From assembly GCA_937949615.1 (NCBI GenBank), contig CALEDQ010000029.1, positions 124,001 to 188,000 of the forward strand: a stretch of 64,000 nucleotides of DNA, written 5' to 3'. The notes beneath the pieces were generated by a model, which had not been told where the DNA came from, did no database searches, and worked only from the letters and a program-made list of their open reading frames with translations. The DNA comes from an uncultured bacterium. Lineage in GTDB: Bacteria; Muiribacteriota; Ozemobacteria; Ozemobacterales; Ozemobacteraceae. Shown here piece after piece: positions 41,696 through 51,090 of this stretch (position 1 is the stretch's first letter; every line of letters starts with the position of its first letter). Position numbers and translations under genes: made by a program.

Positions 41696-43135
41696 TTACT
41701 GAACCACGTTGTAGTCGCTCTGTTTGGTTTTCTCTGAGTCGTCTGCAAACAGGGCTTCGAGAAACTGTTCGGGGTTGAAAGGCATCAGGTCGTCCATCTT
41801 TTCGCCGACACCGATGAACTTGACCGGAGCACTGATCTGCTCTTCAACAGCGAAGAGCACGCCACCCTTGGCAGTGCCGTCAAGTTTTGTAACAACCAGA
41901 CCGGTGATCGGCAGAGCTTCCTTGAACTGTTTGGCCTGTTGAACGGCATTCTGACCGGTAGTTGCATCGAGAACCAGCAGAATTTCGTGCGGGCCACCGT
42001 TGCTTTCCTTTTCGGCGATTTTCTGCACCTTTTTCAGTTCGGCCATCAGATTGGCCTTAACGTGCATACGACCAGCGGTATCAACGATCAGCAGATCGGC
42101 TTCGCGCTTCTTGGCTGCATGAATTGCATCAAATACCAGAGCGCCAGGATCACCGCCCTCGCTGCCTCTGATAACTTCGACACCGACGCGCTCGCCCCAG
42201 ATGCAGAGCTGATCGATAGCTGCAGCTCTGAAAGTGTCGCCGGCAGCCAGAACGACTTTTTTGCCGTCTTTAACGAAGCGCCGGGCGAGTTTGGCGATTG
42301 TCGTGGTCTTGCCAACGCCGTTCACACCGATAATGAGAAACACGGTCAGGCCATTCGGATTGAAAACCGGTTCTGAAGAGAAGCGGGTAAGCATGCCGCG
42401 CAGCTGGTCGCGCAGGATTGCATAGATTTTGTCGGGGTCGGTGATGTCTTCTTCGTCGACCTTTTTGTGCAGATACTGCAGGAGTTCCTGGGTGGTTTTT
42501 ACGCCCACATCAGCTTCAAAAAGAGCTTCTTCGAGCTCGTCGAGAAGATTGTCGTCGATTTTAGTGCTGCCAAGAACGAGTTTTTTGAGTCTGCCGACGA
42601 AACCGGTTCTCGTCTTGGTAAGACCCTTCGTCAGCCGCTGAAACCATGACAGCTGCTCTTCTTCTTCGACAGGAGCAACAGGCTTTTCGACAGGCTTTTC
42701 GACAGGTTTTTCTACCGGCTTTTCAACTGCTTTTTCAACAACGGCGACACCGGCATCAGCCAGCGCCGCACCAGTTTTAACAAGCTCTTCAGCAGCAACA
42801 GTCGAGGTTTTTTCAATCACCTGACCGGGCTGCAGTGTCTGATCTGGCAGTGCTGCCGGTTTGAGTTCTTCGTCGGTCTCCTCTTCATCAACCGGTCTGG
42901 TTTCTTCAAATTCTTCGAATGGCACCAGCCAGGCGAAGAGAAGCATGGTAACCCCGGCCAGGCCGGTAACACCAGCGACGACTGCCTGCGAAGGGCCAGC
43001 CTGGTAATAAATCAGCAAACCCTCGATAAGAAGGCTGAGGCCGATCAGCAGAACGATTACCCGCGATTCATCCCATTGACGGGTCTGAGTGGCGGGAGTC
43101 TTTTCTTCGCTGCCGTTTTTCTGTTCTTCGGTCAT
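41696..43135 (-). CDS. ftsY: Signal recognition particle receptor FtsY with N-terminal membrane anchor
   Basis: 479 residues. The C-terminal NG domain has all GTPase motifs: GVNGVGKTTTIAKLA, DTFRAAA, DTAGRMH, TKLDGTAKGG and the closing GVGEKMDDLMPF. FtsY docks ribosome-SRP complexes at the inner membrane. Unlike the E. coli protein, the acidic N-terminal region begins with two hydrophobic segments (about 27-45 and 50-69). A stretch of five Val-Glu-Lys-Pro-like tetrapeptides follows (about 130-152). The start overlaps the smc stop by four bases, the classic smc-ftsY order. Confidence 0.95.
   Translation of the reverse strand: MTEEQKNGSEEKTPATQTRQWDESRVIVLLIGLSLLIEGLLIYYQAGPSQAVVAGVTGLAGVTMLLFAWLVPFEEFEETRPVDEEETDEELKPAALPDQTLQPGQVIEKTSTVAAEELVKTGAALADAGVAVVEKAVEKPVEKPVEKPVEKPVAPVEEEEQLSWFQRLTKGLTKTRTGFVGRLKKLVLGSTKIDDNLLDELEEALFEADVGVKTTQELLQYLHKKVDEEDITDPDKIYAILRDQLRGMLTRFSSEPVFNPNGLTVFLIIGVNGVGKTTTIAKLARRFVKDGKKVVLAAGDTFRAAAIDQLCIWGERVGVEVIRGSEGGDPGALVFDAIHAAKKREADLLIVDTAGRMHVKANLMAELKKVQKIAEKESNGGPHEILLVLDATTGQNAVQQAKQFKEALPITGLVVTKLDGTAKGGVLFAVEEQISAPVKFIGVGEKMDDLMPFNPEQFLEALFADDSEKTKQSDYNVVQ
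42681..42740 (-). repeat. Five 12-base tandem repeats inside ftsY
   Basis: Units of GGCTTTTCGACA and close variants encode the VEKP tetrapeptide array in the FtsY linker. In-frame 12-base units can change copy number without breaking the gene. Confidence 0.8.
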
Positions 43136-46100
43136 TGCAGTTTCTCCTCGGTGGCACCGGCGGCCGCGACCGCATAATTGCGTTCGCGCATACCTGCCTT
43201 GCTCACGGTGAATTCCTTAATTTTGTCATCATCTTCAAGTCGTATCGAAATCGGGCGTGAAATGCCGGATTTCTGCAGAGTGACGCCGTAGATGACGTCT
43301 ACTGCCTGCATTGTTTCTTTGTTGTGGGTAATGACCAGAAACTGGGTCTTGTCGGCGAAACTGCGCAGCATGCGGGTAAAGCGGCGTACGTTGGCTTCGT
43401 CGAGGGCAGCTTCGACTTCGTCGAGCAGACAGAACGCCGGCGGCTTGACCTGCAGAATCGAAAACAGCAGCGCCAGCGAGATCAGGGCCTTTTCGCCACC
43501 AGAGAACAATTCGAGAGTCGAAAGCTTTTTGCCGGGAAGTCGGCAGACGATGTCGACATCGCTTTCGAGGGGCGTTGCCGGATCTGTCAGTTTGAGCATA
43601 CCGCTGCCGCCCGGAAAGAGAATCTCGAAAATGTCGTTAAATGCAACGCTGATCTGCCCAAAAGTTTCGAGAAATCTTTCAGAAGATATCTTCTCGATTT
43701 CGGCGATCACCTGTTCAAGTGAGTCAGCGGCTTCGGTCATGTCAGCGATCTGCGAATTCAAAAAGTCGTAGCGCTCTTTGGTCTTTTCGTAATCTTCGAT
43801 GGCCAGGGGGTTAACCGAGCCAAGCACTTCCTGTTCGAACTTGCGCTGATTGATACGGCCTGCGAGTTCATCGCGGCTTTCGTATTTGTTTGCCAGAGCA
43901 ATGGTTTCGAGGTCAAGATTGAATTCGCCGCTGAGAATACCTTCTTTCGTGCTGATATGGGTCTTGATCTCGGCCATTTTGACATCAAGCTCAGAAAGCT
44001 TTTTGCGGGTCGAATCTTCGATGCGCACGCGGCTCTGATAAGCATGATCGAGCTGGTCGAGCTCTTTCGACATGCGGCGGTAATCGGCCTGAATTGTTTC
44101 CATGGCGGATTCAAGGGCTTCTTTGCGCTTTTCAAGCTCATCGATACCGGCCTGAATTTCAGCGACTTTACCTTCACCGTCGGTGCTGAGAACTTTCAGG
44201 CGATCAACTTCGGCGGCGGCGCGGTCTTTGCGCTCGGCGGCATCACGGCGACGGCGGGTCGCCGCGTCGATTTCCTTTTTGATCGCTTTTTTGCGTTCAA
44301 CAATCTGTGCCATTTCGAGTTTGCGCTCGCCATACATCGCAGTCAAACTGTTGAGGCGGGTCTGAATGGCGCCTTCGCGGCCGCTGAGAGCATTAAGACG
44401 CCCGGCCAGCTCTTCATGCTGCTTTTCGATCGCGGCAAGTTCTTCACCGGCCTGTATAAGCTCAGTTTTAAGGGTTTCAAGGCGCGAGGTCATTTCGGCG
44501 CGGTCGCGCGAAATGTTTGAATATTCCTCACTGCGGGTCTTCAGTTCCTGGGCGTTCTTGTCACGGCTGCTTTCGAAAAAGCCAAGAGACTGTTCGCGGC
44601 GGCGAACCGCGTCATCGCGTTCTCGCGTCGAGGTCAGAAGCACCTGGCGCTCTTTAATGAGGTTATTCAGCAGGCTGCGCAGCTTGCTTTCTTTGCTTTC
44701 GAAGGCTTTCAGCTTTTCTTCGAGCTCTTCCTGTTCGCGTTTGCGCGAGAGAATGCCGCCGGCCTTGCGGGTTTCACCGCCGCCGGTCATGGCGCCCGAC
44801 GATCTGACGATTTCGCCGTCGAGGGTGACGATGCGATTAAAATTGCGGTTTTTGCGGGTATATTCGACCGCATTGTCGAGGGTATCAAAAATCAGAATGC
44901 GGCCGAGCAGGTTGCTCATGACCGTGTAGAATTTTGCGTCGAACTGAATCAGTTCAAGAGCGACACCGAGGCAGCCGCGGGCTTCGGCGCGGCCAAGCGC
45001 CGGGGGCGCGGTCATGATATCGAGAGGCAGGAAAGTGGCGCGACCTGCCTTGTTCTGCTTCAACGAGTCGATTGCCGCCTTGGCGGTTTCTGAATCCTGG
45101 GTGATGATATCCTGAATGCTGCCGCCAAGAGCTGTTTCGATGGCGATTTCATAGCCGGCCGGCACCTTGATCAGTTCGCCGACAATGCCGTGAATACCTG
45201 GCAAACGGCCGGTTTCCTTGAGGGCAAGAGCTGCCTGAACGCCTCGGAAGATACCGCTTTCGCTGCTGTGGCGAAGTTCTTCGAGCAGATTGCTGCGGGC
45301 ACGAAACATTTTGACCTGGTCAGAAACGCCAGTAAGCTCTTCTTCGGTTTTCTTGTAATCTTTTTCGATTTTGTTGAGACGCGCCATTTCTTCTGAGAGC
45401 AGGGCGCGGTTCTTTTCGATTTCTGCCCGCATCGTGGCAATTTCAGCGGCAATACGATTGTTTTCATTGGTCAGCTTGTCGACATGGGTCTGAGCCGATG
45501 CAACATCGCCTTCGCCTTTTTCGAGCTGGCGTTCGAGAATCTGAATCTGCTGATTGATTGTAGTAATACGGTTGCGGCGTTCAGCCAGCTTGACCGCGAC
45601 GTTGTAGGCAGAGTCTTTGTCATGCGCCTGTTCTTTGAGATGCTTGTCGAGTTCACTGCGCACCTTCTCGATATTGCCGTCGATATCGGCCATAACGGCC
45701 GACAGCTCAATCTCGCGGGCCTCTTCTTCTTTGAGGCGGTTTTCGGCGTCGGTGATTTCCTGGCCACCGTCGAGCAGAAGGCTTTCGATGCCGTCAATTT
45801 CTTCGAGAATAGCCTGACTGCGGGCCTGCTGGCTCTTGATGTCTTCGCGCAGGGCGGCCATCTGGCGACGGCGGTCGTCGATCTGAACGACGACGCCTTT
45901 TACTTCATCCTGGCGGGTCTGCAGCACGCTTTCGAATTCAGCGAAGCGCACGCGGGCGTCGGCCTTTCTGGCGTCGACTTCGGCGAGAAACTTTTCGATT
46001 TCTTCGATTTTGGCGAGCAGCCCGAGGCGCATCGAGTTGATATTCTCGAATTCGCCGTTCAGCTGGTTGAGATCATAAAGAATCAGGTCGATTTCGAGCT

Positions 46101-46770
46101 GACGGATTTCGGCCGCGAGAGCCTGAAATTTGCGGGTTTTTTCAGCCTGCTCGGCAAGCGGGCCAAGCTGGCCTTCGATTTCGGAAGTGATGTCTCTGAG
46201 GCGGGTAATATTGGTGCGGGTATGGCCAAGTTTGGTCAGGGTATTCTGTTTGCGGTGCTTGAACTTGGTGATGCCGGCAGCCTCTTCGATCAGAGCACGA
46301 CGAGACTGGGTACGCTGAAAAATAATATCATCGATGTCGCCCTGGCCGATTACCGAATAGCCGTCTTTGCCGATACCCGTGTCCATGAGCATTTCTTTGA
46401 TGCTCGACATCAGGGTGCGGGTGTTGTTGACAAAATAGTTGCTCTCACCGGAGCGGAACAGCTGCCGGCCGATGCTGACTTCTGAATAATCCATCGGCAT
46501 GGCGCGGTCTTCGTTGTCGAGAGTGAGCTTGACCTGGGCAAAAGCAGAGGCTTTGAACTCAGAAGAACCTGCGAAGATGACTTCCGACATTTTGGTGCCG
46601 CGCAGAGCTTTGGCACTCTGTTCGCCGAGAACCCAGCGGATCGCGTCGCACACATTGCTTTTTCCCGAGCCATTGGGGCCGATAATTGCAGTGATACCGG
46701 GAGTGAAATCAAACACCGTCTTGCGGCCAAAAGACTTGAAGCCCATCAGCTCAAGTGACTTAAGATACAT
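43132..46770 (-). CDS. smc: Chromosome segregation ATPase SMC
   Basis: 1,212 residues, the usual SMC length. Walker A is at the N-terminus (IIGPNGSGKSNVCDAIRWVLGEQSAK). Two long coiled coils flank a hinge (about 510-680, with LPGIHGIVGELI and a GG-rich GAMTGGGE motif). The C-terminal ABC signature LFSGGEKALISLALLFS is followed by Walker B FCLLDEVEAALDEANV. SMC condenses and segregates chromosomes as a dimer with ScpAB. A GGTTGA-5-TCAACC inverted repeat (46809-46825) in the upstream region could be a regulatory site. Confidence 0.97.
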   Translation of the reverse strand: MYLKSLELMGFKSFGRKTVFDFTPGITAIIGPNGSGKSNVCDAIRWVLGEQSAKALRGTKMSEVIFAGSSEFKASAFAQVKLTLDNEDRAMPMDYSEVSIGRQLFRSGESNYFVNNTRTLMSSIKEMLMDTGIGKDGYSVIGQGDIDDIIFQRTQSRRALIEEAAGITKFKHRKQNTLTKLGHTRTNITRLRDITSEIEGQLGPLAEQAEKTRKFQALAAEIRQLEIDLILYDLNQLNGEFENINSMRLGLLAKIEEIEKFLAEVDARKADARVRFAEFESVLQTRQDEVKGVVVQIDDRRRQMAALREDIKSQQARSQAILEEIDGIESLLLDGGQEITDAENRLKEEEAREIELSAVMADIDGNIEKVRSELDKHLKEQAHDKDSAYNVAVKLAERRNRITTINQQIQILERQLEKGEGDVASAQTHVDKLTNENNRIAAEIATMRAEIEKNRALLSEEMARLNKIEKDYKKTEEELTGVSDQVKMFRARSNLLEELRHSSESGIFRGVQAALALKETGRLPGIHGIVGELIKVPAGYEIAIETALGGSIQDIITQDSETAKAAIDSLKQNKAGRATFLPLDIMTAPPALGRAEARGCLGVALELIQFDAKFYTVMSNLLGRILIFDTLDNAVEYTRKNRNFNRIVTLDGEIVRSSGAMTGGGETRKAGGILSRKREQEELEEKLKAFESKESKLRSLLNNLIKERQVLLTSTRERDDAVRRREQSLGFFESSRDKNAQELKTRSEEYSNISRDRAEMTSRLETLKTELIQAGEELAAIEKQHEELAGRLNALSGREGAIQTRLNSLTAMYGERKLEMAQIVERKKAIKKEIDAATRRRRDAAERKDRAAAEVDRLKVLSTDGEGKVAEIQAGIDELEKRKEALESAMETIQADYRRMSKELDQLDHAYQSRVRIEDSTRKKLSELDVKMAEIKTHISTKEGILSGEFNLDLETIALANKYESRDELAGRINQRKFEQEVLGSVNPLAIEDYEKTKERYDFLNSQIADMTEAADSLEQVIAEIEKISSERFLETFGQISVAFNDIFEILFPGGSGMLKLTDPATPLESDVDIVCRLPGKKLSTLELFSGGEKALISLALLFSILQVKPPAFCLLDEVEAALDEANVRRFTRMLRSFADKTQFLVITHNKETMQAVDVIYGVTLQKSGISRPISIRLEDDDKIKEFTVSKAGMRERNYAVAAAGATEEKLQ

Positions 46771-47007
46771 TGAAGTTTGCCTGACCTTATGAGATTAATT
46801 GTATTTCTGGTTGAATGAATCAACCTTATATATGCCACAATTTGCAGCAAAAAAACAGCTTTCTGGTGCATTTTTTAAGAGTCGCGATTCACTTATTGTT
46901 GCCGGTGTGCATCTGTGGTAGTCTGAAAACTCGGGCAAAACGGCTGGGTATTTTTTACAAAGCTGCCGATAGAATCAGCAAACCCTAATTTTACGAAGGA
47001 ACTGCAA

Positions 47008-47154
47008 ATGGAAAATCACGAAAACGAAGAAAACAACAACGAAAACAATCAGCAGCCACCGCAGGATCCGGCGGGAGAAATCAAGCAGAAACTGCTGTTT
47101 TTCGTAGTGGCGATCATTCTTCTGGTCGGGATAAAATTCGGAATGGGCCTGTAG
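47008..47154 (+). CDS. 48-residue single-pass membrane protein
   Basis: Short frame with a good AAGGA ribosome-binding site 8 bases before the ATG. The first half is extremely Glu/Asn/Gln-rich (MENHENEENNNENNQQPP). The second half is one membrane helix (LLFFVVAIILLVGIKFGMG) at the C-terminus, i.e. a tail-anchor layout. A 19-bp hairpin lies 70 bases downstream. Such tiny membrane proteins often tune larger membrane complexes; no partner is evident. Confidence 0.65.
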   Translation: MENHENEENNNENNQQPPQDPAGEIKQKLLFFVVAIILLVGIKFGMGL

Positions 47155-47222
47155 AAACAGAATTCTGCAGGTCAAACAGCCATTATCGGCTGAGCCAGTT
47201 TATCTGACCTGTAAAATCTGCA

Positions 47223-47265
47223 AAAGCACAGAAGCTGTCGGCGCGTCCGGCAGCTTTTGTGCTTT
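47223..47265. terminator. 19-bp hairpin after the tiny membrane-protein gene
   Basis: AAAGCACAGAAGCTGTCGG pairs fully with CCGGCAGCTTTTGTGCTTT (two G-T wobbles) around a 5-base loop. The following T run is short, so termination is likely but not certain. Confidence 0.65.
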
Positions 47266-47368
47266 CGAGCGATAGATAATCTCGTCATGGGCATCAACTT
47301 CTATTGTGGAAACTGTTACCGGCATGTGATAGACTGCAGGAAAAGCCGATGAACCTCAGGAGGTTGCC

Positions 47369-49642
47369 ATGCCGGTAGTTGGCACATCAATGCCCAGAAA
47401 AGACGCTCTCGACAAGCTCAGAGGCGTCGCAAAATATATCGATGACTACAGTTTTTCAGACATTCTGCATGTCGTTACCGTCAGATCACAGCACGCTTAC
47501 GGGCGGCTGATCAAGATCGACAAGTCGGCCGCCGAAAAAATGCCGGGGGTTGTCGGCGTGATCACCGCTGAGCAGGTTCCGGGCAAAAACGCCGTGCCGC
47601 TGGTTTTCGAAGACGAACCATTTCTGGCCGAGGGCTACGTAAGATTTCACGGCGAACCGGTTGCTCTCGTGGTTGCCGAAACACTGGAACAGGCACAGGA
47701 AGCCGCCGGCCATGTCAAAGTCGAGATCGAGCCTCTCAAGCCGGTTCTCGGCATCAGAGAAGCTATTGCGCCTGATGCGCCACGCATTTACAAAGACGAC
47801 AACATTTTCAGCCGCTACAACGTCTGCAAGGGCAACGCTGAAGAGGCCATGAAAAAAGCCGTTCACATCTTCGAGCAGGAATACGAAACTCCGTATCAGG
47901 AACACGCTTATCTTGAAACGAACGGCGTTATCGCTATTCCGGGCCTTGAGGACTCGATGACCGTCTACGGCAGCATGCAGTGCCCCTTCTACGTGCATGA
48001 TGCAGTAGCCGCGGCTGCCGGTATCGACCGCAACAAGGCCAGAGTCGTGCAGACCACCACCGGTGGCGGCTTTGGCGGCAAGGAAGATTTTCCGTCAGTG
48101 GTGGCCGGACAGGCAACCATCGTTGCCAAGCTTTTCAATCGCCCGGCAAAGCTCATCTACAAGCGCGAAGAAGATATCATCGCCAGCTCGAAACGTCACC
48201 CCGGCCTGATCAAAATGAAGGTCGGCACCGACGAGCGCGGCAAAATCGTTGCGGCTCTCATCGACTATTATGTCGATGGCGGCGCTTACTCGACACTGAC
48301 TCCGATCGTTCTCTGGCGCGGCACCGTGCATGCCCTCGGGCCCTACGAATGCGAAAACATTCATGTAAGGTCTTATGGCGTGGCGACCAATAAGGTTCCG
48401 TGCGGAGCCTACCGTGGCTTCGGCTCACCGCAGGTTATCTTTGCCGGCGAATCGATGATCGACGAAATCGCGGTCGCCCTCAAGGCAGACCCGCTCGAAA
48501 TCAGACGCCAGAATGGTTACAAGCTCGGTTCTAAAACAGCTACAGGCCAGGTTCTCGATCAGTCATGCGGCCTGATGGAAACCATCGACAAGGCCCGCGA
48601 ACGCTCACAGTGGGCGGCAAAATGGCAGGCCCCTGCCGACCGCAAAGGCAATGTGAGACGAGGCATCGGTATTTCTTCAGTCTATTACGGCGTCGGCCTT
48701 GGTGCTGGCGGCAAGCATCTCGACCGTGTCGGCACCAGCATGACGATCATGAAGGACGGCTCGGTTCACTGTGCCATCGGTAACGTCGAAATGGGCCAGG
48801 GTGCCAGAACCGTACTGGCGCAGATTGCTGCCGACGCCCTCGGTGCGCCGTTCGATCTCGTCAATGTCGTCGAAACCGACACCAACATGGTGCCGGATTC
48901 AGGCCCGACCGTGGCCAGCCGCACAACCTTCATGTCGGGCAACTCTCTGATGCTCGCAGCCGCCGAGTTGAGGCCGCGCCTGCTGCAGGTAGCCGCCGAC
49001 ATGCTCGGAGCCGCATCGACCGCAGAAGTTGAATTGATCGACGGGCAGGCATTTCTCATAAAAGACCCCAAAGGCCAGAAGATCGGCTTCAAGGAACTGG
49101 CCGCCAAGCTTTACGCTTACCGGCTTATGCCAAGCGCTTTTGGCTGGTTCATTGCCCCCGATTCCTCTTATGACAAAGAAACCGGCCAGGGCAATGCCTA
49201 CTTCGTTTACAGCTACTGCACAAATATCGCCGAGGTCGAAGTCGACATGGAAACCGGCGAATTCAAGGTAATCCGCATAACTTCGGCTCATGACATGGGC
49301 AAAGCCATCAATCCGCAGCAGGTCGAAGGGCAGATCGAAGGTGGCACTCTGCAGGGTCTCGGCTACGCAACCATGGAAGAAATCCGCCATGATGCCAATG
49401 GCCGCATGCTCAACAACGCTTTCGCAACCTATATCCTGCCAACCACTGAAGACACACCCGAAATCGACCCGATCATCGTCGAGCACCCCTATGACCGCGG
49501 CCCCTATGGCGCCAAAGGCTTCGGTGAAGTGCCGCTGATGGGCGTCGCTCCGGCCATTTCGAATGCTATTTACAATGCTACCGGTGTCAGAATACGCCGA
49601 CTGCCGATCAAGCCTGAAAAAATTCTCGGCCTCGAAGACTGA
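47369..49642 (+). CDS. Xanthine dehydrogenase-type molybdopterin-binding subunit
   Basis: 757 residues, the length of free-standing molybdenum subunits. A perfect AGGAGG precedes the ATG. Family motifs: TTTGGGFGGKEDFPS, CGAYRGFGSPQ (xanthine dehydrogenase type rather than the AYxCSFR loop of CO dehydrogenase), GNVEMGQGARTVLAQIA, and the catalytic glutamate in GPYGAKGFGEVPL near the end. Such subunits hydroxylate purines, aldehydes or aromatic N-heterocycles. The FAD and 2Fe-2S subunits normally encoded next to it are absent here, so its electron partners must be elsewhere. Confidence 0.92.
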   Translation: MPVVGTSMPRKDALDKLRGVAKYIDDYSFSDILHVVTVRSQHAYGRLIKIDKSAAEKMPGVVGVITAEQVPGKNAVPLVFEDEPFLAEGYVRFHGEPVALVVAETLEQAQEAAGHVKVEIEPLKPVLGIREAIAPDAPRIYKDDNIFSRYNVCKGNAEEAMKKAVHIFEQEYETPYQEHAYLETNGVIAIPGLEDSMTVYGSMQCPFYVHDAVAAAAGIDRNKARVVQTTTGGGFGGKEDFPSVVAGQATIVAKLFNRPAKLIYKREEDIIASSKRHPGLIKMKVGTDERGKIVAALIDYYVDGGAYSTLTPIVLWRGTVHALGPYECENIHVRSYGVATNKVPCGAYRGFGSPQVIFAGESMIDEIAVALKADPLEIRRQNGYKLGSKTATGQVLDQSCGLMETIDKARERSQWAAKWQAPADRKGNVRRGIGISSVYYGVGLGAGGKHLDRVGTSMTIMKDGSVHCAIGNVEMGQGARTVLAQIAADALGAPFDLVNVVETDTNMVPDSGPTVASRTTFMSGNSLMLAAAELRPRLLQVAADMLGAASTAEVELIDGQAFLIKDPKGQKIGFKELAAKLYAYRLMPSAFGWFIAPDSSYDKETGQGNAYFVYSYCTNIAEVEVDMETGEFKVIRITSAHDMGKAINPQQVEGQIEGGTLQGLGYATMEEIRHDANGRMLNNAFATYILPTTEDTPEIDPIIVEHPYDRGPYGAKGFGEVPLMGVAPAISNAIYNATGVRIRRLPIKPEKILGLED

Positions 49643-49659
49643 GCTGAAAAGAATCAAGC

Positions 49660-50898
49660 ATGGCAGAAGTAAATATTGCAGCTTCAGGACAGCAGACACG
49701 GGCACCGGTTGAATGGAACCGAATCGCGGCACTGGTCGCCACTGTCGCGGTTCTATTCTTCTTTACCCGTTCTGCTCCTTTTCCGGCGCAAACCTTCTGG
49801 GATCTGACTCTTGCACGTGATTTCGACCTGTCGCTTGGCTGGGTCTTCTTTCCTGAGTCGATCGCACTGACGATTGCCGATTCGAGCGCCTCGCTGCTCG
49901 GGTTAAAAGCGATCTTTCACATCGCTTACTTTCTGTTGTGCTGTATTCTCTGCACCTGGGTCTTCAAGAGCCGCGAAATACTGCCTGGCATAATTTTTCT
50001 GGCAGTATTCGCGCTGTCAATGCAGGCATTTTTGAGTCTGCGCATGCTTCTGACGCTGATTTTTGTAGCCGGAACGATTACGGTCCTCGACAATAACCGG
50101 CTGAAAAATCATTTTGGTCTGGTTTTGATTCCGATCACGGCGGCAGCAAGCGGCCTCGGTCTCAACAGCTGGCTGCTGGTGGCCCTGGTCGCCTGCCATG
50201 CTTTTTACAACGACCATTACAGCCCGACTCTGGCTCTCTGTGCGCTGATCGGGCTGCTCTTCTTTCCGGAAGGGGCGGCCAGCTCGGTTGATACGGGTTC
50301 GGTATTATCATGGAACTTCATGCCCGAAAACGACATGCAGATCATGTATCTGCTGGCCGGCATCTTTCTGCTGATAACTCTCGCGATGCTGGGCCGACTG
50401 GCACACGAAGACATGCCCAATCTGTTCTTTTATGCCATCACTGGCTTCATGGCGCTGATAAACCCGGCGGCTCTGCCGGTTTTTGTGCTGATGGGGCTGA
50501 CTATTCTGCTCAAATGCTTTTCAGAAATCGAACCGCTGCCGCTCAATTACCATCTGATCGGCATTATTTTTCTGACGGCCATCGTGCATCTGTTTCTGTT
50601 CGTTAACCCGTTCGGCTTTAAGCTCAACCCGACGGTGCGCGGGCAGCTTGGCAAGAATCTTTCGCCACTGCTCGAAGGCTATGTCGAGGAACAGACCATT
50701 CTGAACCACGAAATCGGCGAACTGGCGTGGAAAGGTCTTGTATCAGTAAGTCAGGATGATCTCAGACGCATAGCGCTGATAAAAGAATGGAAACTGCGCC
50801 GCAATGGCAGCGGTGAATTCGATCTGCGCCCGAAGGAAAAGGAAACTGATGCCCAGTCAGAGCCTGCAGAACCAGCCGAAGTTCCCATGAGCGACTGA
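49660..50898 (+). CDS. Polytopic membrane protein
   Basis: 412 residues with about nine or ten hydrophobic helices, starting at IAALVATVAVLFFFT. A large extramembrane loop near the start has aromatic residues (PFPAQTFWDLTLARDFDLSLGWVFFPES). A soluble, acidic C-terminal tail follows (about 335-412). The arrangement resembles GT-C-type membrane glycosyltransferases or O-antigen-related proteins (many helices, a first loop with acidic residues), but no diagnostic motif was found. It starts 17 bases after the molybdenum subunit gene and may be co-transcribed. Confidence 0.55.
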   Translation: MAEVNIAASGQQTRAPVEWNRIAALVATVAVLFFFTRSAPFPAQTFWDLTLARDFDLSLGWVFFPESIALTIADSSASLLGLKAIFHIAYFLLCCILCTWVFKSREILPGIIFLAVFALSMQAFLSLRMLLTLIFVAGTITVLDNNRLKNHFGLVLIPITAAASGLGLNSWLLVALVACHAFYNDHYSPTLALCALIGLLFFPEGAASSVDTGSVLSWNFMPENDMQIMYLLAGIFLLITLAMLGRLAHEDMPNLFFYAITGFMALINPAALPVFVLMGLTILLKCFSEIEPLPLNYHLIGIIFLTAIVHLFLFVNPFGFKLNPTVRGQLGKNLSPLLEGYVEEQTILNHEIGELAWKGLVSVSQDDLRRIALIKEWKLRRNGSGEFDLRPKEKETDAQSEPAEPAEVPMSD

Positions 50899-50997
50899 AG
50901 TTTATATATATTCAATCCGGTCAGTCGGATTTTTATTTTTAACCCCATTTCTGGCTGCTGATCCGGCTTATTCTGGCTTTTTATATATTCCAATTCA

Positions 50998-51020
50998 GCG
51001 TTCATCCGTGTTTTATCCGG
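50998..51020. repeat. Reverse copy of the ACGGATGAAC-type repeat
   Basis: GCGTTCATCCGTGTTTTATCC, the complement of the word family at 40771-40836. It lies between the membrane-protein gene and the terminator at 51033. Confidence 0.5.
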
Positions 51021-51032
51021 TGGCATTAAAAA

Positions 51033-51072
51033 TAAAACCGGCCCGTATCCAGGTGATACGGGCCGGTTTTTG
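51033..51072. terminator. Strong bidirectional terminator
   Basis: ACCGGCCCGTATC and GATACGGGCCGGT form a perfect 13-bp stem with a 5-base loop, flanked by A and T runs. It serves the convergent genes 49660-50898 and 51091-52617. Confidence 0.92.
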
Positions 51073-51090
51073 TGTAATCGATTTAAACGA

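Noticed and set aside
45484..46485. 333-codon plus-strand frame opposite smc
   Set aside because: Antisense to the unmistakable SMC N-terminal half; no ribosome-binding site or motif.
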